Source of the DNA: Bacteroidota bacterium
GTDB lineage: Bacteria > Bacteroidota > Bacteroidia > UBA4408
Direction: 5' to 3'
Length of the DNA stretch: 64,000 bases
Assembly (NCBI GenBank): GCA_963169745.1
Contig: CAUJCU010000011.1
Span: 27,257-91,256, forward strand
Positions 8,209 through 17,380 of this stretch are shown here, in pieces. The translations under genes were made by a program, and so were the position numbers. Below the pieces are notes generated by a model. That model did not search any database and was not told where the DNA came from. It worked only from the letters and a program-made list of their open reading frames with translations. Every line of letters begins with the position of its first letter. The stretch's first letter is position 1.

Positions 8209-9159
8209 CTAAAAAACACTCTTGACAATTCGTTTTACCGGATCAGAATTTCCCATAGTATAAAAATGCAAACAAGGAACTCCTTCTTTAATAAGCTCTT
8301 TAGATTGTTGAATTCCCCATTCAATTCCTATTTCTTTAGCTTCTGCATCTGATTTTGCTTTTTGCAAAGCATCAGCAAGAGCTTCGGGAATATCAATATT
8401 GAAAATTTTAGGTAAGCTGGTCATTTGCTTTAGTACCGATATGGGTTTTAATCCGGGGATAATAGGAACCGTAATCCCAGCTTCTAAACAAGCCTGACGA
8501 AACTTAAAGAACTTTTCATTGTCGTAAAAAAGCTGTGTAACGATATAATGAGCACCGGCATCTATTTTGGCTTTCAAGTATTTAATATCTGTATTAAAAT
8601 TAGGCGCCTCAAAATGCTTTTCGGGGTATCCGGCAACTCCTATGCAAAAATCTGAAGGACTGGTATGAATTTCATTATCGGAATAATTACCCTTATTCAT
8701 ATCAACAATTTGCTTTACTAAATCAACGGCATGTGCATGGCCATTTTCTTTAGGAACAAAAGTCGACTCTGTTTTTACGGGATCACCTCGCAAAGCCAAA
8801 ACATTGTCAATCCCTAAGTACTGCAAATCAATAAGGGCGTTTTCCGTTTCATCTTTTGAAAATCCACCACATATAAGGTGTGGTACAGCATCTATTTTGT
8901 ATTTATTAATAATTGCCGCACAAATACCCACAGTTCCCGGGCGCTTTCTCATTGAAATTTTTTCGAGATAGCCCCCTTCGCGCTTTTTATAAATATATTC
9001 TTCCCGATGATAGGTTACATTTATAAAGTTAGGCGAGTACTCAATAAGTGGATCAATACTTTCGTAAATAGATTCTATTCGCTTCCCTTTTATTGGAGGA
9101 AGTATTTCAAATGAAAACAATGTTTTATGGGCATTATTTATGAGGTCAATTACTCGCAT
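8209..9159 (-). CDS. metF: Methylenetetrahydrofolate reductase
   Basis: This FAD-dependent TIM-barrel enzyme (316 aa) reduces 5,10-methylene-THF to 5-methyl-THF for methionine synthesis. Recognisable family blocks are FEILPP near the N terminus, FINVTYHR, HLICGGFSKDETENAL, the flavin-binding NVLALRGDP, DFCIGVAGYPEKH, GAHYIVTQLFYD and PIIPGLKPI. Length is normal for a stand-alone bacterial MetF. It converges with the copper receptor, with only 14 bp between stops and no obvious terminator. A TACTTTTG box lies just upstream (9177-9184). No methionine synthase gene is in the window. Confidence 0.93.
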   Translation of the reverse strand: MRVIDLINNAHKTLFSFEILPPIKGKRIESIYESIDPLIEYSPNFINVTYHREEYIYKKREGGYLEKISMRKRPGTVGICAAIINKYKIDAVPHLICGGFSKDETENALIDLQYLGIDNVLALRGDPVKTESTFVPKENGHAHAVDLVKQIVDMNKGNYSDNEIHTSPSDFCIGVAGYPEKHFEAPNFNTDIKYLKAKIDAGAHYIVTQLFYDNEKFFKFRQACLEAGITVPIIPGLKPISVLKQMTSLPKIFNIDIPEALADALQKAKSDAEAKEIGIEWGIQQSKELIKEGVPCLHFYTMGNSDPVKRIVKSVF

Positions 9160-9176
9160 ATTGTATGAAAAGACTG

Positions 9177-9206
9177 CAAAAGTAGGGAATTATTTTGGTG
9201 ACTGAA
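9177..9206 (-). promoter_or_regulatory. Probable metF promoter
   Basis: Read on the minus strand, TACTTTTG (9184-9177) matches TAnnTTTG. A TTC instead of TTG sits 19 nt upstream (9206-9204). The start site would be about 11 nt before the metF ATG. The match is one base short of consensus in the -33 box. Confidence 0.4.
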
Positions 9207-9256
9207 ATTCCTATTGTATTTATTGGGTTAATGACACTAATAAGACCAATTGAAAA

Positions 9257-9829
9257 TTATTTTTCGCCCCAGCGCAAGGTGTTAATACGCAGGCCTGCTA
9301 AATCTAACGCTCTGTCAATTACAGTAGTGGCAAGCTCTTCAATGGTTTGTGGTAAGTGATAAAAGGAAGGGCTGGCCGGACATATAATACCACCGGCCTC
9401 AGTTATTGCTTTCATATTTTGAAGATGAATTAAGCTGTATGGTGTTTCGCGAAGAATTAGAATAAGTTTTCTGCGCTCTTTAAGTATAACATCAGCAGCA
9501 CGCGTGGTTAAATCGCTTGAGACGCCCGTTGCAATACGTGCCAAAGTGCCCATAGAACAGGGACAAACAAACATGGTATTATATTGTGCTGAACCACTGG
9601 CAAAAGGAGCATAGAAGTTATTTTTTTCGTAATGTTGAAAAGGAAAATCAAGATATGATTTGCCTCCCAATTCATATTCCCAAACTTCCTTGGCATTTTG
9701 GCTTAAGATAAGCCCAACATCATCTACTTGTTCTTTTAATGCCGTTAACTTTTGGAGTAAAATTTTGGCATATAATGCGCCACTGGCTCCGGTAACGGCT
9801 ACTACTATTTTATTTTTGCTTAAGGACAT
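9257..9829 (-). CDS. ubiX: Flavin prenyltransferase UbiX
   Basis: A 190-aa protein with the UbiX Rossmann-like layout: the VTGASGALYAK phosphate loop at residues 13-23, and the CPCSMGTLARIATG block in mid-protein. It ends in RETPYSLIHLQNM and a GGIICPASPSFYH segment. UbiX attaches a dimethylallyl group to FMN, making the prenylated flavin used by UbiD-type decarboxylases. No ubiD is in the window, so the client enzyme is unknown here. It sits 21 bp downstream of the PorT-like gene on the same strand and is probably the distal part of that operon. Confidence 0.9.
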   Translation of the reverse strand: MSLSKNKIVVAVTGASGALYAKILLQKLTALKEQVDDVGLILSQNAKEVWEYELGGKSYLDFPFQHYEKNNFYAPFASGSAQYNTMFVCPCSMGTLARIATGVSSDLTTRAADVILKERRKLILILRETPYSLIHLQNMKAITEAGGIICPASPSFYHLPQTIEELATTVIDRALDLAGLRINTLRWGEK

Positions 9830-9850
9830 TTTAGAGAGAAAATCCAGTAT

Positions 9851-10474
9851 TTATATGCTATATTTTAAAGAAAATGAAAGTAAATTATTTGTTTGTCCGT
9901 AGTTAAGCGCATAAAAGAAGGTAGCTCCACTAGCATGTTTCCGAATTGGGAGCAAGGGGAATGTGTCAACTGTTTTGACTTCAATTTCCCATTTTTTTGC
10001 GAGAGCCAATGAAATTCCTAAATGAGTACTTACCTCATATTTTTTAAAAGGCCTGTTTTCAATACTATAAGTTGGAAAGGGGCCTGATTCATTGGCAATG
10101 GAAGAGTGCATCAAATAGCCTCCGGAAAGGCCACCAAATAACCATACTTTTTTAATTTTATATCGGTAAAGTATGGGAACTTCAATATAGTTTAAATGCA
10201 AATAATAAGCACTAAATTTCCCATTTTCAGGGTCCGGAATATCTCTGCTCCCTTTAGCTGAATAGGTTAATCGCATTTCAAGCTGACTTTTTTCACTTAA
10301 ATTCTTCCCAACAAAAAAGCCTCCGTAAAGGCCGGCTTTATTGTAGCCCGTTAAATTGTCGCCCGATACCTGAGAAGCATTTAAACCCAAAAGAGCCCCT
10401 CCTATAAAGTTTTGCGCCTTGCCCTGTGATGTGAATAACAGTGCTATAGAAATTAAATAAGGGGCAATTTTCAT
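9851..10474 (-). CDS. PorT-family outer-membrane beta-barrel protein
   Basis: A 207-aa protein with a signal peptide ending near GKAQ (residue 20) and alternating amphipathic strands throughout. It shows GLNASQVSGD, YGGFFVGKNLSEK, LNYIEVPILYRYK and the terminal LLSFSLKYSI, all typical of the PorT-like OMP_b-brl_2 family. An eight-stranded outer-membrane barrel is expected. In Bacteroidota the family includes the T9SS protein PorT, but many members have no known role and I cannot separate the two here. It follows the Omp28-like gene with only one base between stop and start, and lies 21 bp before ubiX. Confidence 0.65.
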   Translation of the reverse strand: MKIAPYLISIALLFTSQGKAQNFIGGALLGLNASQVSGDNLTGYNKAGLYGGFFVGKNLSEKSQLEMRLTYSAKGSRDIPDPENGKFSAYYLHLNYIEVPILYRYKIKKVWLFGGLSGGYLMHSSIANESGPFPTYSIENRPFKKYEVSTHLGISLALAKKWEIEVKTVDTFPLLPIRKHASGATFFYALNYGQTNNLLSFSLKYSI

Positions 10475-10475
10475 A

Positions 10476-11363
10476 TTACTTTACTGGTTTTTCCTGAGCT
10501 TGAACAACCTCATAATTACCCACTTTATATATATATGCAACTATTTTACAATGTTCAGGCTTCCATTCCGGTAATAAAACTAGAGAATAATCTCTTTCAA
10601 TAGGTAATGTATTTTTATCGGGATTGGTTGCAATGCTTTCGCCAAAGGCTGGTGTAAGGCCTTTTCTGAGCATGTGATTATGCACATAATCTACAACTTT
10701 ACCTCCGGGAGCATTGGCATCTTTTTGAGGCGAAATAATACTGTCTTGAAGCAGAAAAACACAAAGCTTAACCTCATCGTTAATTGGGTTTTCAAAATCA
10801 ATTTTTAAGTGAACCGATACCTTTTTTTGGTTCTCATCAAATGTATTTTTCATACTTATCCAAGCATCCAACGGAGTATTAATAATATTGTTTACTTCGG
10901 TACTCCATGACTGAAATGGTAATATATGTTGTCCTTGATAGCCTCTTCTGTTTATCATTCCTTTAGGTAATCCGGCATCTGATATTTTAAAGAAGTCATC
11001 AATGGCTGTCCCTTCTGTAGTACGATATTCGGCTGGAAATGATGGGGGTGCTGGTGCTGCAAAAGTTTCGGAAACATGGAGCGCCATAGCAACAACCTTT
11101 TCACCAAATAGGTTTTCAATGTTTTTAACTTCGGTGGCAGCTTGTGGGCAATTAGGGCAAAGATGTCCCGTAAAGTCTTCAAGTAAAACTATTCTTGTTC
11201 TAGTTTCGGTGCTATCGGTGTTAGTGGTTGTATCTTGTGGGGTTGTATTTTCTTTTCCATAGTTGGCTACAATATCTTTGTCAATGTAATCACAGGCATT
11301 TAAAAGAGTTAATGTACATAAAGCAACCGTGAGTTTTAATATTGATTTCATGGCTTTATTCAT
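10476..11363 (-). CDS. Omp28-like thioredoxin-fold lipoprotein
   Basis: A 295-aa lipoprotein: signal peptide with lipobox LLNAC (Cys24), then a Thr-rich linker (about 41-55) and an Omp28-type domain. The domain starts with a thioredoxin-like motif, LLEDFTGHLCPNCP, in which Cys69 and Cys72 form CPNC, followed by a region like that of Porphyromonas Omp28 (GLPKGMINRRGY). A CxxC in this fold suggests thiol-disulfide chemistry at the outer membrane or periplasmic face. An alternative ATG lies at 11351 and would still give a complete lipoprotein signal. It lies 9 bp after the DUF6029 gene and one base before the PorT-like gene. The substrate is unknown. Confidence 0.75.
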   Translation of the reverse strand: MNKAMKSILKLTVALCTLTLLNACDYIDKDIVANYGKENTTPQDTTTNTDSTETRTRIVLLEDFTGHLCPNCPQAATEVKNIENLFGEKVVAMALHVSETFAAPAPPSFPAEYRTTEGTAIDDFFKISDAGLPKGMINRRGYQGQHILPFQSWSTEVNNIINTPLDAWISMKNTFDENQKKVSVHLKIDFENPINDEVKLCVFLLQDSIISPQKDANAPGGKVVDYVHNHMLRKGLTPAFGESIATNPDKNTLPIERDYSLVLLPEWKPEHCKIVAYIYKVGNYEVVQAQEKPVK

Positions 11364-11372
11364 TTTTATTTA

Positions 11373-13013
11373 TTAGAAACTGCTTGATATAGAAATAGTA
11401 GCCCCATTAGAAGCCGGAACAACACGGCATATACCACCTATACAAAATATGCCGGCTCGCTGCCTACCGTAACCAATTGTAACTCGTGTTGAGTTTTTTA
11501 TAAATCCAATTTGTCCAATAGGATAAAATAAACGATTGGCCTTTACACTATTCCCGTAATTGTATTGGTTTACAGCAGAGAAGAACCATTTTGGAGAAAC
11601 AGTATATTCAGCTACAACAGTTGCCCAGTCACCATGATCTTGTTTGGTTTGAAGCCCCTGTAATTCCATTCTTAATGCATGAATATCATTAAACTTATAG
11701 GTAAATTCTAGCACTTCAATGTTTGCATATACCATTCCTTCACCTACTTTTCCTTGGGCTACATCTTTGTTGTAAACAAAATTGGCATAAAACAAGTTCA
11801 CCTTTAATGATTTGTTTATTTTTTTCTGAATTTCAATATTAAAATCTTTAAAATATACTTTTCCCAGTTTGCCATAGTTGGCTTTATAGCCCAATCCACT
11901 ATTTTCTGGGGTAGTACTTAAGCCATTAGCCGAGGAGTAATTTAATAATACTGTAGTTCCGTATTTACCACCTAATTTTGAATCTTTTTTTAAGGTGTAG
12001 GTAATATCACCTTGATATGCCATTTCGCCATTGGGCTGTGTAGCATACGGGTATATAGTTGAAGCTAGGTTGTAGGCGTGCTGGCGTGTTAAGGCAGGCA
12101 AATAATTAATCAGCAAATCATTGTTTTGTGCCGTACGGTCGCTTCTAAAGTTCATATTATCAATTATTTTACCGGAGAGGTTAATACCCAATCCCTTTTG
12201 AGAGTAGCTGGTATTAACGTAGGCAGCAAGCCCTTTTTTATAAATATAGTTGTTTACGCTAGAGGGGTCGTTTATTTTATTGGCATACTCACCATATAAT
12301 GACCATCCGCCATGGTTTATCTTTATTCTGGAAGCCCAAGCTCCTACATTTTCGGGTAATACAAATATGGGGTCTTGATCAACTTGATATTTACTTACAA
12401 AGCTACCCCCAACAAATACTTTAGTTTTCTTTTCGTTTAGTTTTTCACTAAGTTCATTAATGGCTACTTCACCATCAAATCCTCTGACAATACCAGGGCC
12501 ATGTGTAAAGTAATAACGTTGTTTTCCGATAAGTCCTTTTAAATGAACTCCCTTTATCAAAGTATATTTAACACGCAATCCATCCATGGCATTATCATAT
12601 CCAAGCCCACGTTCCTCATAGCTTCTAAATATTAATCCACTTCCAAACTGCTCATAATAACTCCCCACTGTTATAGAAAAATTATCTTTATTAAAGCTAG
12701 CATACCTAAATGGAACCCCATTGCCAACATAGCGTGGGTCAAAGCCCAACATGGTATTTAAGTAACTTTCAAAACGTACTCCGGCAGAAAAACCACCGTT
12801 GGTGTATATAATATTTGTAAAACTGTTCATTAAAACCTTTTCAGGAATAGGTTTTGCACCAATAGCACTATCTGGATTATAATACTGGGCATCAACCTGA
12901 AAATTACCATGCACTTCACCTCCGCCTATAGTTTGCGCCTGACTTTTAGTATATTTTAAAGAATAAAAAACTAAAAAAAAGAGTTGACAAAATAATAAAG
13001 AGTTTCTTTTCAT
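11373..13013 (-). CDS. DUF6029 family outer-membrane protein
   Basis: A protein of 546 aa from the ATG at 13013; an in-frame TTG at 13028 is less likely because the ATG places the signal peptide properly. After the signal peptide (about 1-27) the sequence is a long series of amphipathic strands (GGEVHGNFQVDAQYYN, YASFNKDNFSITVGSYYEQFGSGL and so on), consistent with a large outer-membrane barrel. The C-terminal part contains IGYGRQRAGIFCIGGICRVVPAS, with two cysteines in CIGGIC close to the end, then terminates SISSSF. The family has no established function. The gene lies between a TlpA-like thioredoxin and the CPNC-bearing Omp28 protein, so the cysteine pair may be a redox client. Confidence 0.72.
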   Translation of the reverse strand: MKRNSLLFCQLFFLVFYSLKYTKSQAQTIGGGEVHGNFQVDAQYYNPDSAIGAKPIPEKVLMNSFTNIIYTNGGFSAGVRFESYLNTMLGFDPRYVGNGVPFRYASFNKDNFSITVGSYYEQFGSGLIFRSYEERGLGYDNAMDGLRVKYTLIKGVHLKGLIGKQRYYFTHGPGIVRGFDGEVAINELSEKLNEKKTKVFVGGSFVSKYQVDQDPIFVLPENVGAWASRIKINHGGWSLYGEYANKINDPSSVNNYIYKKGLAAYVNTSYSQKGLGINLSGKIIDNMNFRSDRTAQNNDLLINYLPALTRQHAYNLASTIYPYATQPNGEMAYQGDITYTLKKDSKLGGKYGTTVLLNYSSANGLSTTPENSGLGYKANYGKLGKVYFKDFNIEIQKKINKSLKVNLFYANFVYNKDVAQGKVGEGMVYANIEVLEFTYKFNDIHALRMELQGLQTKQDHGDWATVVAEYTVSPKWFFSAVNQYNYGNSVKANRLFYPIGQIGFIKNSTRVTIGYGRQRAGIFCIGGICRVVPASNGATISISSSF

Positions 13014-13034
13014 ACTTCTGTAACACAATATTGT

Positions 13035-13550
13035 TTAGTTTAATTTCTCTCCTTTGGCAACCTTCTTTACAATTTCATATAGTTTTTTGTCGTCACCGGG
13101 GGCGGCAGAGTTTTGCTGATATACTATTTCTCTGTTGCCATTTAATACAAAAACATGAGGTACATTATTAACATTCATAGCTCTTTTAAAGTCACCATTA
13201 ACATCAGAGAGTACTTCATACTCCCAGCCTTTGCCGTTTACATAAGGAGCAACTTTGTCCACATTTCGTGCATCATCTATTGAAACTGCTACAAGCTTAA
13301 CACCTGTTTCTTGCTGCCAGTCGGCATAGTCTTCGGCAATAGCGTTAAGCTCTGCTTTGCAGGGGCTGCACCAAGTGGCCCAAAAGTCAATAATTATCGG
13401 TTTCCCGTCATTTTGAATATTGTTGGTGTTAAAAGTACTTCCGTCTAGTTTTTTAATATCTACCGAAGGAATAACACGGGTGTTGTTTTGAGCTGTTGTT
13501 AAGCTTGAAGTGCTAAGCATAAAAGCAATAGCAAAAAGAACTTTTTTCAT
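13035..13550 (-). CDS. TlpA-like periplasmic thioredoxin
   Basis: A 171-aa exported thioredoxin of the TlpA/ResA class. The signal peptide ends near TTAQ (residue 21); the active site is FWATWCSPCK with Cys61 and Cys64. The later NNVPHVFVLNGNREIVY segment carries the conserved cis-proline. Such proteins usually reduce or shuffle disulfides in exported or c-type proteins. It is the first gene of a tight minus-strand group followed by DUF6029 (21 bp gap) and the Omp28-like lipoprotein, and all three carry close cysteine pairs. No recognisable promoter was found in the 108 bp upstream. Confidence 0.88.
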   Translation of the reverse strand: MKKVLFAIAFMLSTSSLTTAQNNTRVIPSVDIKKLDGSTFNTNNIQNDGKPIIIDFWATWCSPCKAELNAIAEDYADWQQETGVKLVAVSIDDARNVDKVAPYVNGKGWEYEVLSDVNGDFKRAMNVNNVPHVFVLNGNREIVYQQNSAAPGDDKKLYEIVKKVAKGEKLN

Positions 13551-13658
13551 GGAGTTAAATTTTTCAGAGGATAAAGTTATATATTTTTAGAATTTGATAA
13601 GCACAATTGTACTAATTACAGTTTTTGTGCCATAAATCCTTTTAACTTCCAAACTAAA

Positions 13659-14318
13659 TTAAGTAAAACTTGCAAGGGAAGTGAGACCTCCTTTTACTTT
13701 TTGATTTAACGTAACATTAATTTTAGTTCCGACCGGGACAAAAACATCTACTCTTGACCCAAATTTAATAAATCCAAATTCTTCTCCTTGTTGTGTATTT
13801 ATACCTTCTTTACAGTAATAAACAATTCTTCGGGCTAAGGCCCCGGCAATTTGTCGCATCAAAATAGATTTTCCATTAGTATGTTCAATTACTATACTAG
13901 TTCTTTCGTTTTCTGTTGATGATTTAGGATGCCATGCAACAAGATAAAGACCGGGGTGGTATTTTACATATTTAATAATTCCTCCAATTGGGGTTCGGTT
14001 AACATGAACATTTACCGGAGACATAAATACAGAAATTTGAATTCTTTTATCCTTAAAGTATTCAGTTTCTTCAACCTCTTCAATAACAACAATTTTTCCA
14101 TCGGCAGGGCTTAAAATATTATTGTTGTTTAAGGCAATTTTACGGTTGGGATGGCGAAAAAACTGAAGAATAATAATAAGGACCAACACACTTAATGCCA
14201 GTAATGTTTGTTGCGCCCAAGGTAAACCTATTAGCAAAAAGCCCATAACGCCATTTACCATAAAAATAATCATTAGGCTCATTAATAAGGTTGGAACGCC
14301 TTCTCGGTGAAATTTCAT
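13659..14318 (-). CDS. psd: Phosphatidylserine decarboxylase (short form)
   Basis: A 219-aa membrane-associated decarboxylase that makes phosphatidylethanolamine from phosphatidylserine. Two hydrophobic segments lie at the N terminus (about residues 10-55), followed by the core LSPADGKIV, SPVNVHVNRTP and a GFIKFGSRVDVFVP motif near residues 182-195. The serine of FGSR is the expected self-cleavage site that becomes the pyruvoyl cofactor. Length and the GSR motif match the short Bacteroidota and archaeal-type enzymes. No phosphatidylserine synthase gene is adjacent. The gene is 87 bp downstream of gdhA, separated from it by a terminator hairpin, so it should have its own promoter. Confidence 0.92.
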   Translation of the reverse strand: MKFHREGVPTLLMSLMIIFMVNGVMGFLLIGLPWAQQTLLALSVLVLIIILQFFRHPNRKIALNNNNILSPADGKIVVIEEVEETEYFKDKRIQISVFMSPVNVHVNRTPIGGIIKYVKYHPGLYLVAWHPKSSTENERTSIVIEHTNGKSILMRQIAGALARRIVYYCKEGINTQQGEEFGFIKFGSRVDVFVPVGTKINVTLNQKVKGGLTSLASFT

Positions 14319-14345
14319 TCTTAGTGTGTTATGTATTTATAAATA

Positions 14346-14385
14346 GAAAAAGTGAGGTTGAATAATAAATTCAATCCTCACTTTT
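14346..14385 (-). terminator. Rho-independent terminator of gdhA
   Basis: An inverted repeat lies at 14352-14381: GTGAGG and TTGAAT pair with ATTCAA and CCTCAC, with one bulged base and a short loop. On the minus strand it is followed by a TTTTT run (14351-14346 region). It lies 20-60 bp beyond the gdhA stop on the transcribed strand and ahead of psd, so it should end gdhA transcription. Confidence 0.75.
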
Positions 14386-14405
14386 GTAAACATTAGCTTA
14401 ATTAA

Positions 14406-15728
14406 TTAGAAGTTACCACGGTACTCTACTGCTTTTTCCAGCTTTTCTAAAGCGGTAACATAAGCCCCGGTACGTAAATTGGTTTTAAACTTTTGAGAGT
14501 TATACCATACTTTTTCAAAAGCATTGGCCATATTGGCATCATGTTTTGAATTAACTTCATCTTCAGACCAATAGTGACCATATTTATTTTGTACCCACTC
14601 GAAATAAGAAACGGTAACACCACCGCCATTGGCCAAAATATCAGGAACAACTGTAATTTTTCTTTCAAAAAGAATAGGATCAGCTTCTGCAACAGTAGGA
14701 CCATTGGCTCCTTCAACTACTAATTTGGCTTTCATATTTTCGGCAATATGAGCTGTTATTACATTTTGTACAGCAGCCGGAACTAATACATCAACATCTG
14801 CTAATAATAATTGTTCTCCAGTAATGGATTCACCACCATGGAATCCTTTAAGGACACCGCCATTTTCTTTCACATATTTTAAAGCAGCTTCAATATCAAT
14901 GCCTTTTGCATTATAGAAATTAGCTGTGTGATCTCCTATAGCCAATATCTTAATTCCTTTTGCATTCAATAAGCGAGCGGCACTTGAACCAACATTACCA
15001 AAGCCTTGTACAGCGCATGTAGCTGTTTTGTGATTCATTCCTATCTTTTTCATAGCCTCTAAACACGAAATCATCACTCCTCTACCGGTGGCGGCTTCAC
15101 GACCTTTTGAACCACCAAGAGTTAAAGGTTTGCCGGTTACAACACCCGGGGCATCAATACCGTGTATTTTAGAGTAAGTGTCAACTATCCAAGCCATTTC
15201 TCGCTTACTGGTACCCATATCTGGAGCCGGAATATCTTTATCCACCCCAAAAACATCAGACATAGCAGCCGTATATGCTCTTGTTAGGCGCTCTAGTTCA
15301 CCTAACGAAAGTTTTTTAGGATCGCACTGGATACCTCCTTTTGCACCTCCGTATGGGATGTTGGCAATGGCACACTTAAATGTCATCCAGGCTGATAGAG
15401 CTTTTACTTCATCCATATCCACATCCATAGCATATCTTATGCCTCCTTTTGAGGGACCAAGAGCTGTACTGTGAATAATACGATAGCCCTGAAAGACTTC
15501 AATCTTTCCATTATCCATCATAACAGGAAGACTTACAACCACCTGCTTTTGTGGATTTTTTATTATTTGTTGAAAATTATAAGAAGGATTAAGCTTAGAA
15601 AAAGCCATATCCAATCTTGACAAAACTGCATCAAACATTCCTTGTCCGGAGTGAGAAGCTTTTGTTGTAGCAGAAGCACTTTTACCTTTTGGGGAAGCAG
15701 GAGCTCCAACTTCTTTTTTGTTAGCCAT
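14406..15728 (-). CDS. gdhA: Glutamate dehydrogenase (Glu/Leu/Phe/Val family)
   Basis: A cytoplasmic dehydrogenase of 440 aa that interconverts glutamate and 2-oxoglutarate with ammonia. The catalytic domain shows GYRIIHSTALGPSKGGIRY, the lysine-bearing KCAIANIPYGGAKGGI and PAPDMGT. The nucleotide-binding domain shows VQGFGNVGSSAA, and ANGGGVTVSYFEW lies near the end. The architecture is the hexameric NAD-type seen in Bacteroidota. A 30-residue Lys/Ser/Ala-rich N-terminal extension precedes the normal start of the domain; its role is unknown. It is a single-gene unit with a consensus promoter at 15766-15795 and a terminator at 14346-14385. Coenzyme preference cannot be read with confidence. 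Confidence 0.93.
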   Translation of the reverse strand: MANKKEVGAPASPKGKSASATTKASHSGQGMFDAVLSRLDMAFSKLNPSYNFQQIIKNPQKQVVVSLPVMMDNGKIEVFQGYRIIHSTALGPSKGGIRYAMDVDMDEVKALSAWMTFKCAIANIPYGGAKGGIQCDPKKLSLGELERLTRAYTAAMSDVFGVDKDIPAPDMGTSKREMAWIVDTYSKIHGIDAPGVVTGKPLTLGGSKGREAATGRGVMISCLEAMKKIGMNHKTATCAVQGFGNVGSSAARLLNAKGIKILAIGDHTANFYNAKGIDIEAALKYVKENGGVLKGFHGGESITGEQLLLADVDVLVPAAVQNVITAHIAENMKAKLVVEGANGPTVAEADPILFERKITVVPDILANGGGVTVSYFEWVQNKYGHYWSEDEVNSKHDANMANAFEKVWYNSQKFKTNLRTGAYVTALEKLEKAVEYRGNF

Positions 15729-15765
15729 GATTAATTGTATTTTAAAGATTAACTATTTGCGGGCA

Positions 15766-15795
15766 CAAAGGTACTAAAAGTTAATTCTTTAGCAA
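15766..15795 (-). promoter_or_regulatory. Consensus Bacteroidota promoter of gdhA
   Basis: On the minus strand TTG (15795-15793), a 19-nt spacer and TACCTTTG (15773-15766) match the consensus fully. Transcription would start about 30 nt before the gdhA ATG. Confidence 0.75.
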
Positions 15796-15875
15796 GAAAA
15801 GCAAGCTTTAATTATATTATTGAATAGCTGCTATAAATACTTATTTAAAAGGCTATATTTGAGGCTCGAAGGGCG

Positions 15876-17210
15876 TTAATGATGTAAAGAATCGTTTATT
15901 TTTGGGACACGATGTAAAAACAAAAAGCCGAGAATAAAAAATATCATAAGCAGCATAACCGGGGTTCGCATCGTTTCAGAACTCTCGGTGATTAATGCAA
16001 AACAAAACATACCCATTACAATACTCAGTTTTTCGCATACATCGTAAAAACTAAAGTACGAGGTGTGGTCGTGGGTTACAGGAAGCATTTTACTATAGGT
16101 GCTGCGCGATAATGACTGAATTCCTCCCATAACAAGGCCTACGCCTATAGCTACCACGTAAAAGTGTGCGGGGGTATAAACAAAGCGATATGTAAATCCA
16201 CAAATCAGTATCCAAAACAGGGTTGCTATTTTTAAGGTAAAAAGATTATCTGTTTTTCGGGATAGGAAAGAAAACAAATAGGCTCCGGCCATGGCAACAA
16301 ATTGAATTATCAAAATAACTGTAATTAATTTACTGGCATCCATTCCGTTTCCGTTACTGTCTTTTATTTCATTTGATGCAAAAAGTGTAGCTACCAGCAT
16401 AACGGTTTGCACCCCCATACTATACACAAAAAAGGCAAATAAGTATCGTTTAAGTTGTTTGTTTGTTTTAAGGTCTTTCCAAACCTTATGCAACTCCATA
16501 TACCCATTAGCTAAAGTTGTTCTTTTCCTTTCTTTTCTTTGACCCGCAGGCAAATAATAAAATGGAATTTGGGCAAACCCGGCCCACCAAAGCCCCACCG
16601 TTAAAAAGGAAATTTTTGTAGCTTGTGCCGTTGAAGAAATATGAAACCAGTCGGGTTTTTGAATCATAATTAAATTAAAAATTAACAGTATGGAACTTCC
16701 CCAATATCCCATAGCAAAGCCTTGAGCACTAACCTTATCTTGTTGTTCGGGAGCAGCAATTTCCGGAAGATAAGCATTGTAAAACACCATACTGCCCGAG
16801 AAACCTATACAGGCGAGGACAGCTAATAAAATACCAAAACTAACATTAGTGCTATCAAAAAAATACATAAGTGCACAGGCAGTTGCTCCCAAGTAACAAA
16901 ACAGTTGCATAAATTTCTTCTTACTGCCTCCATAATCAGCTACTCCTGATAAAAGTGGTGAAAATAAAGCAACAATAAGATATGCAAAAGCTAGGGCATA
17001 TTCATACAAAGCGGTATTTTTAAAGGTTAATCCTAAAAATTGTACGGTGTCACGGATAATTTCTCCGCTACTGTTTTTTTGGGTGGTAACCGCATTGTAA
17101 TAAATAGGAAAAATAGTAGCAGTAATAACTAAATTATAAGCCGAATTGGCTAAATCGTAAGTAGCCCAAGCTCTGGTTATTTTTTTACTTCCAAGGGGCA
17201 ATGTTTCCAT
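15876..17210 (-). CDS. MFS transporter, UMF1/Atg22-like family
   Basis: A 444-aa inner-membrane protein with about 12 membrane segments. The N terminus carries RAWATYDLANSAYNLVI, the signature of the UMF1/Atg22-like branch of the major facilitator superfamily. The inter-helix motif GVADYGGSKKKFMQ follows, and a second is seen in SRKTDNLFT. A GGIQSLSRSTYSKMLP segment in the C-terminal half is also typical. The yeast relative exports amino acids from the vacuole; bacterial members are uncharacterised, so the substrate is open. It lies upstream of gdhA on the same strand with 147 bp between, but gdhA has its own promoter, so a functional link is only a guess. Confidence 0.82.
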   Translation of the reverse strand: METLPLGSKKITRAWATYDLANSAYNLVITATIFPIYYNAVTTQKNSSGEIIRDTVQFLGLTFKNTALYEYALAFAYLIVALFSPLLSGVADYGGSKKKFMQLFCYLGATACALMYFFDSTNVSFGILLAVLACIGFSGSMVFYNAYLPEIAAPEQQDKVSAQGFAMGYWGSSILLIFNLIMIQKPDWFHISSTAQATKISFLTVGLWWAGFAQIPFYYLPAGQRKERKRTTLANGYMELHKVWKDLKTNKQLKRYLFAFFVYSMGVQTVMLVATLFASNEIKDSNGNGMDASKLITVILIIQFVAMAGAYLFSFLSRKTDNLFTLKIATLFWILICGFTYRFVYTPAHFYVVAIGVGLVMGGIQSLSRSTYSKMLPVTHDHTSYFSFYDVCEKLSIVMGMFCFALITESSETMRTPVMLLMIFFILGFLFLHRVPKINDSLHH

Positions 17211-17380
17211 ATAACAAAAAGGTTGAGGTATGTTTAGTTATTCTTCTGTTACGAAAGTAGTAAAACTAAAGAAGTTTGCTATATAAATATTAAAATCCCT
17301 TAAGCTCATTTTTAGTATAGTTTTAAACAGGAGCTTTCTGGTTTAAATTTTTTGATTTAATTTTAACTCAAAATTATACC

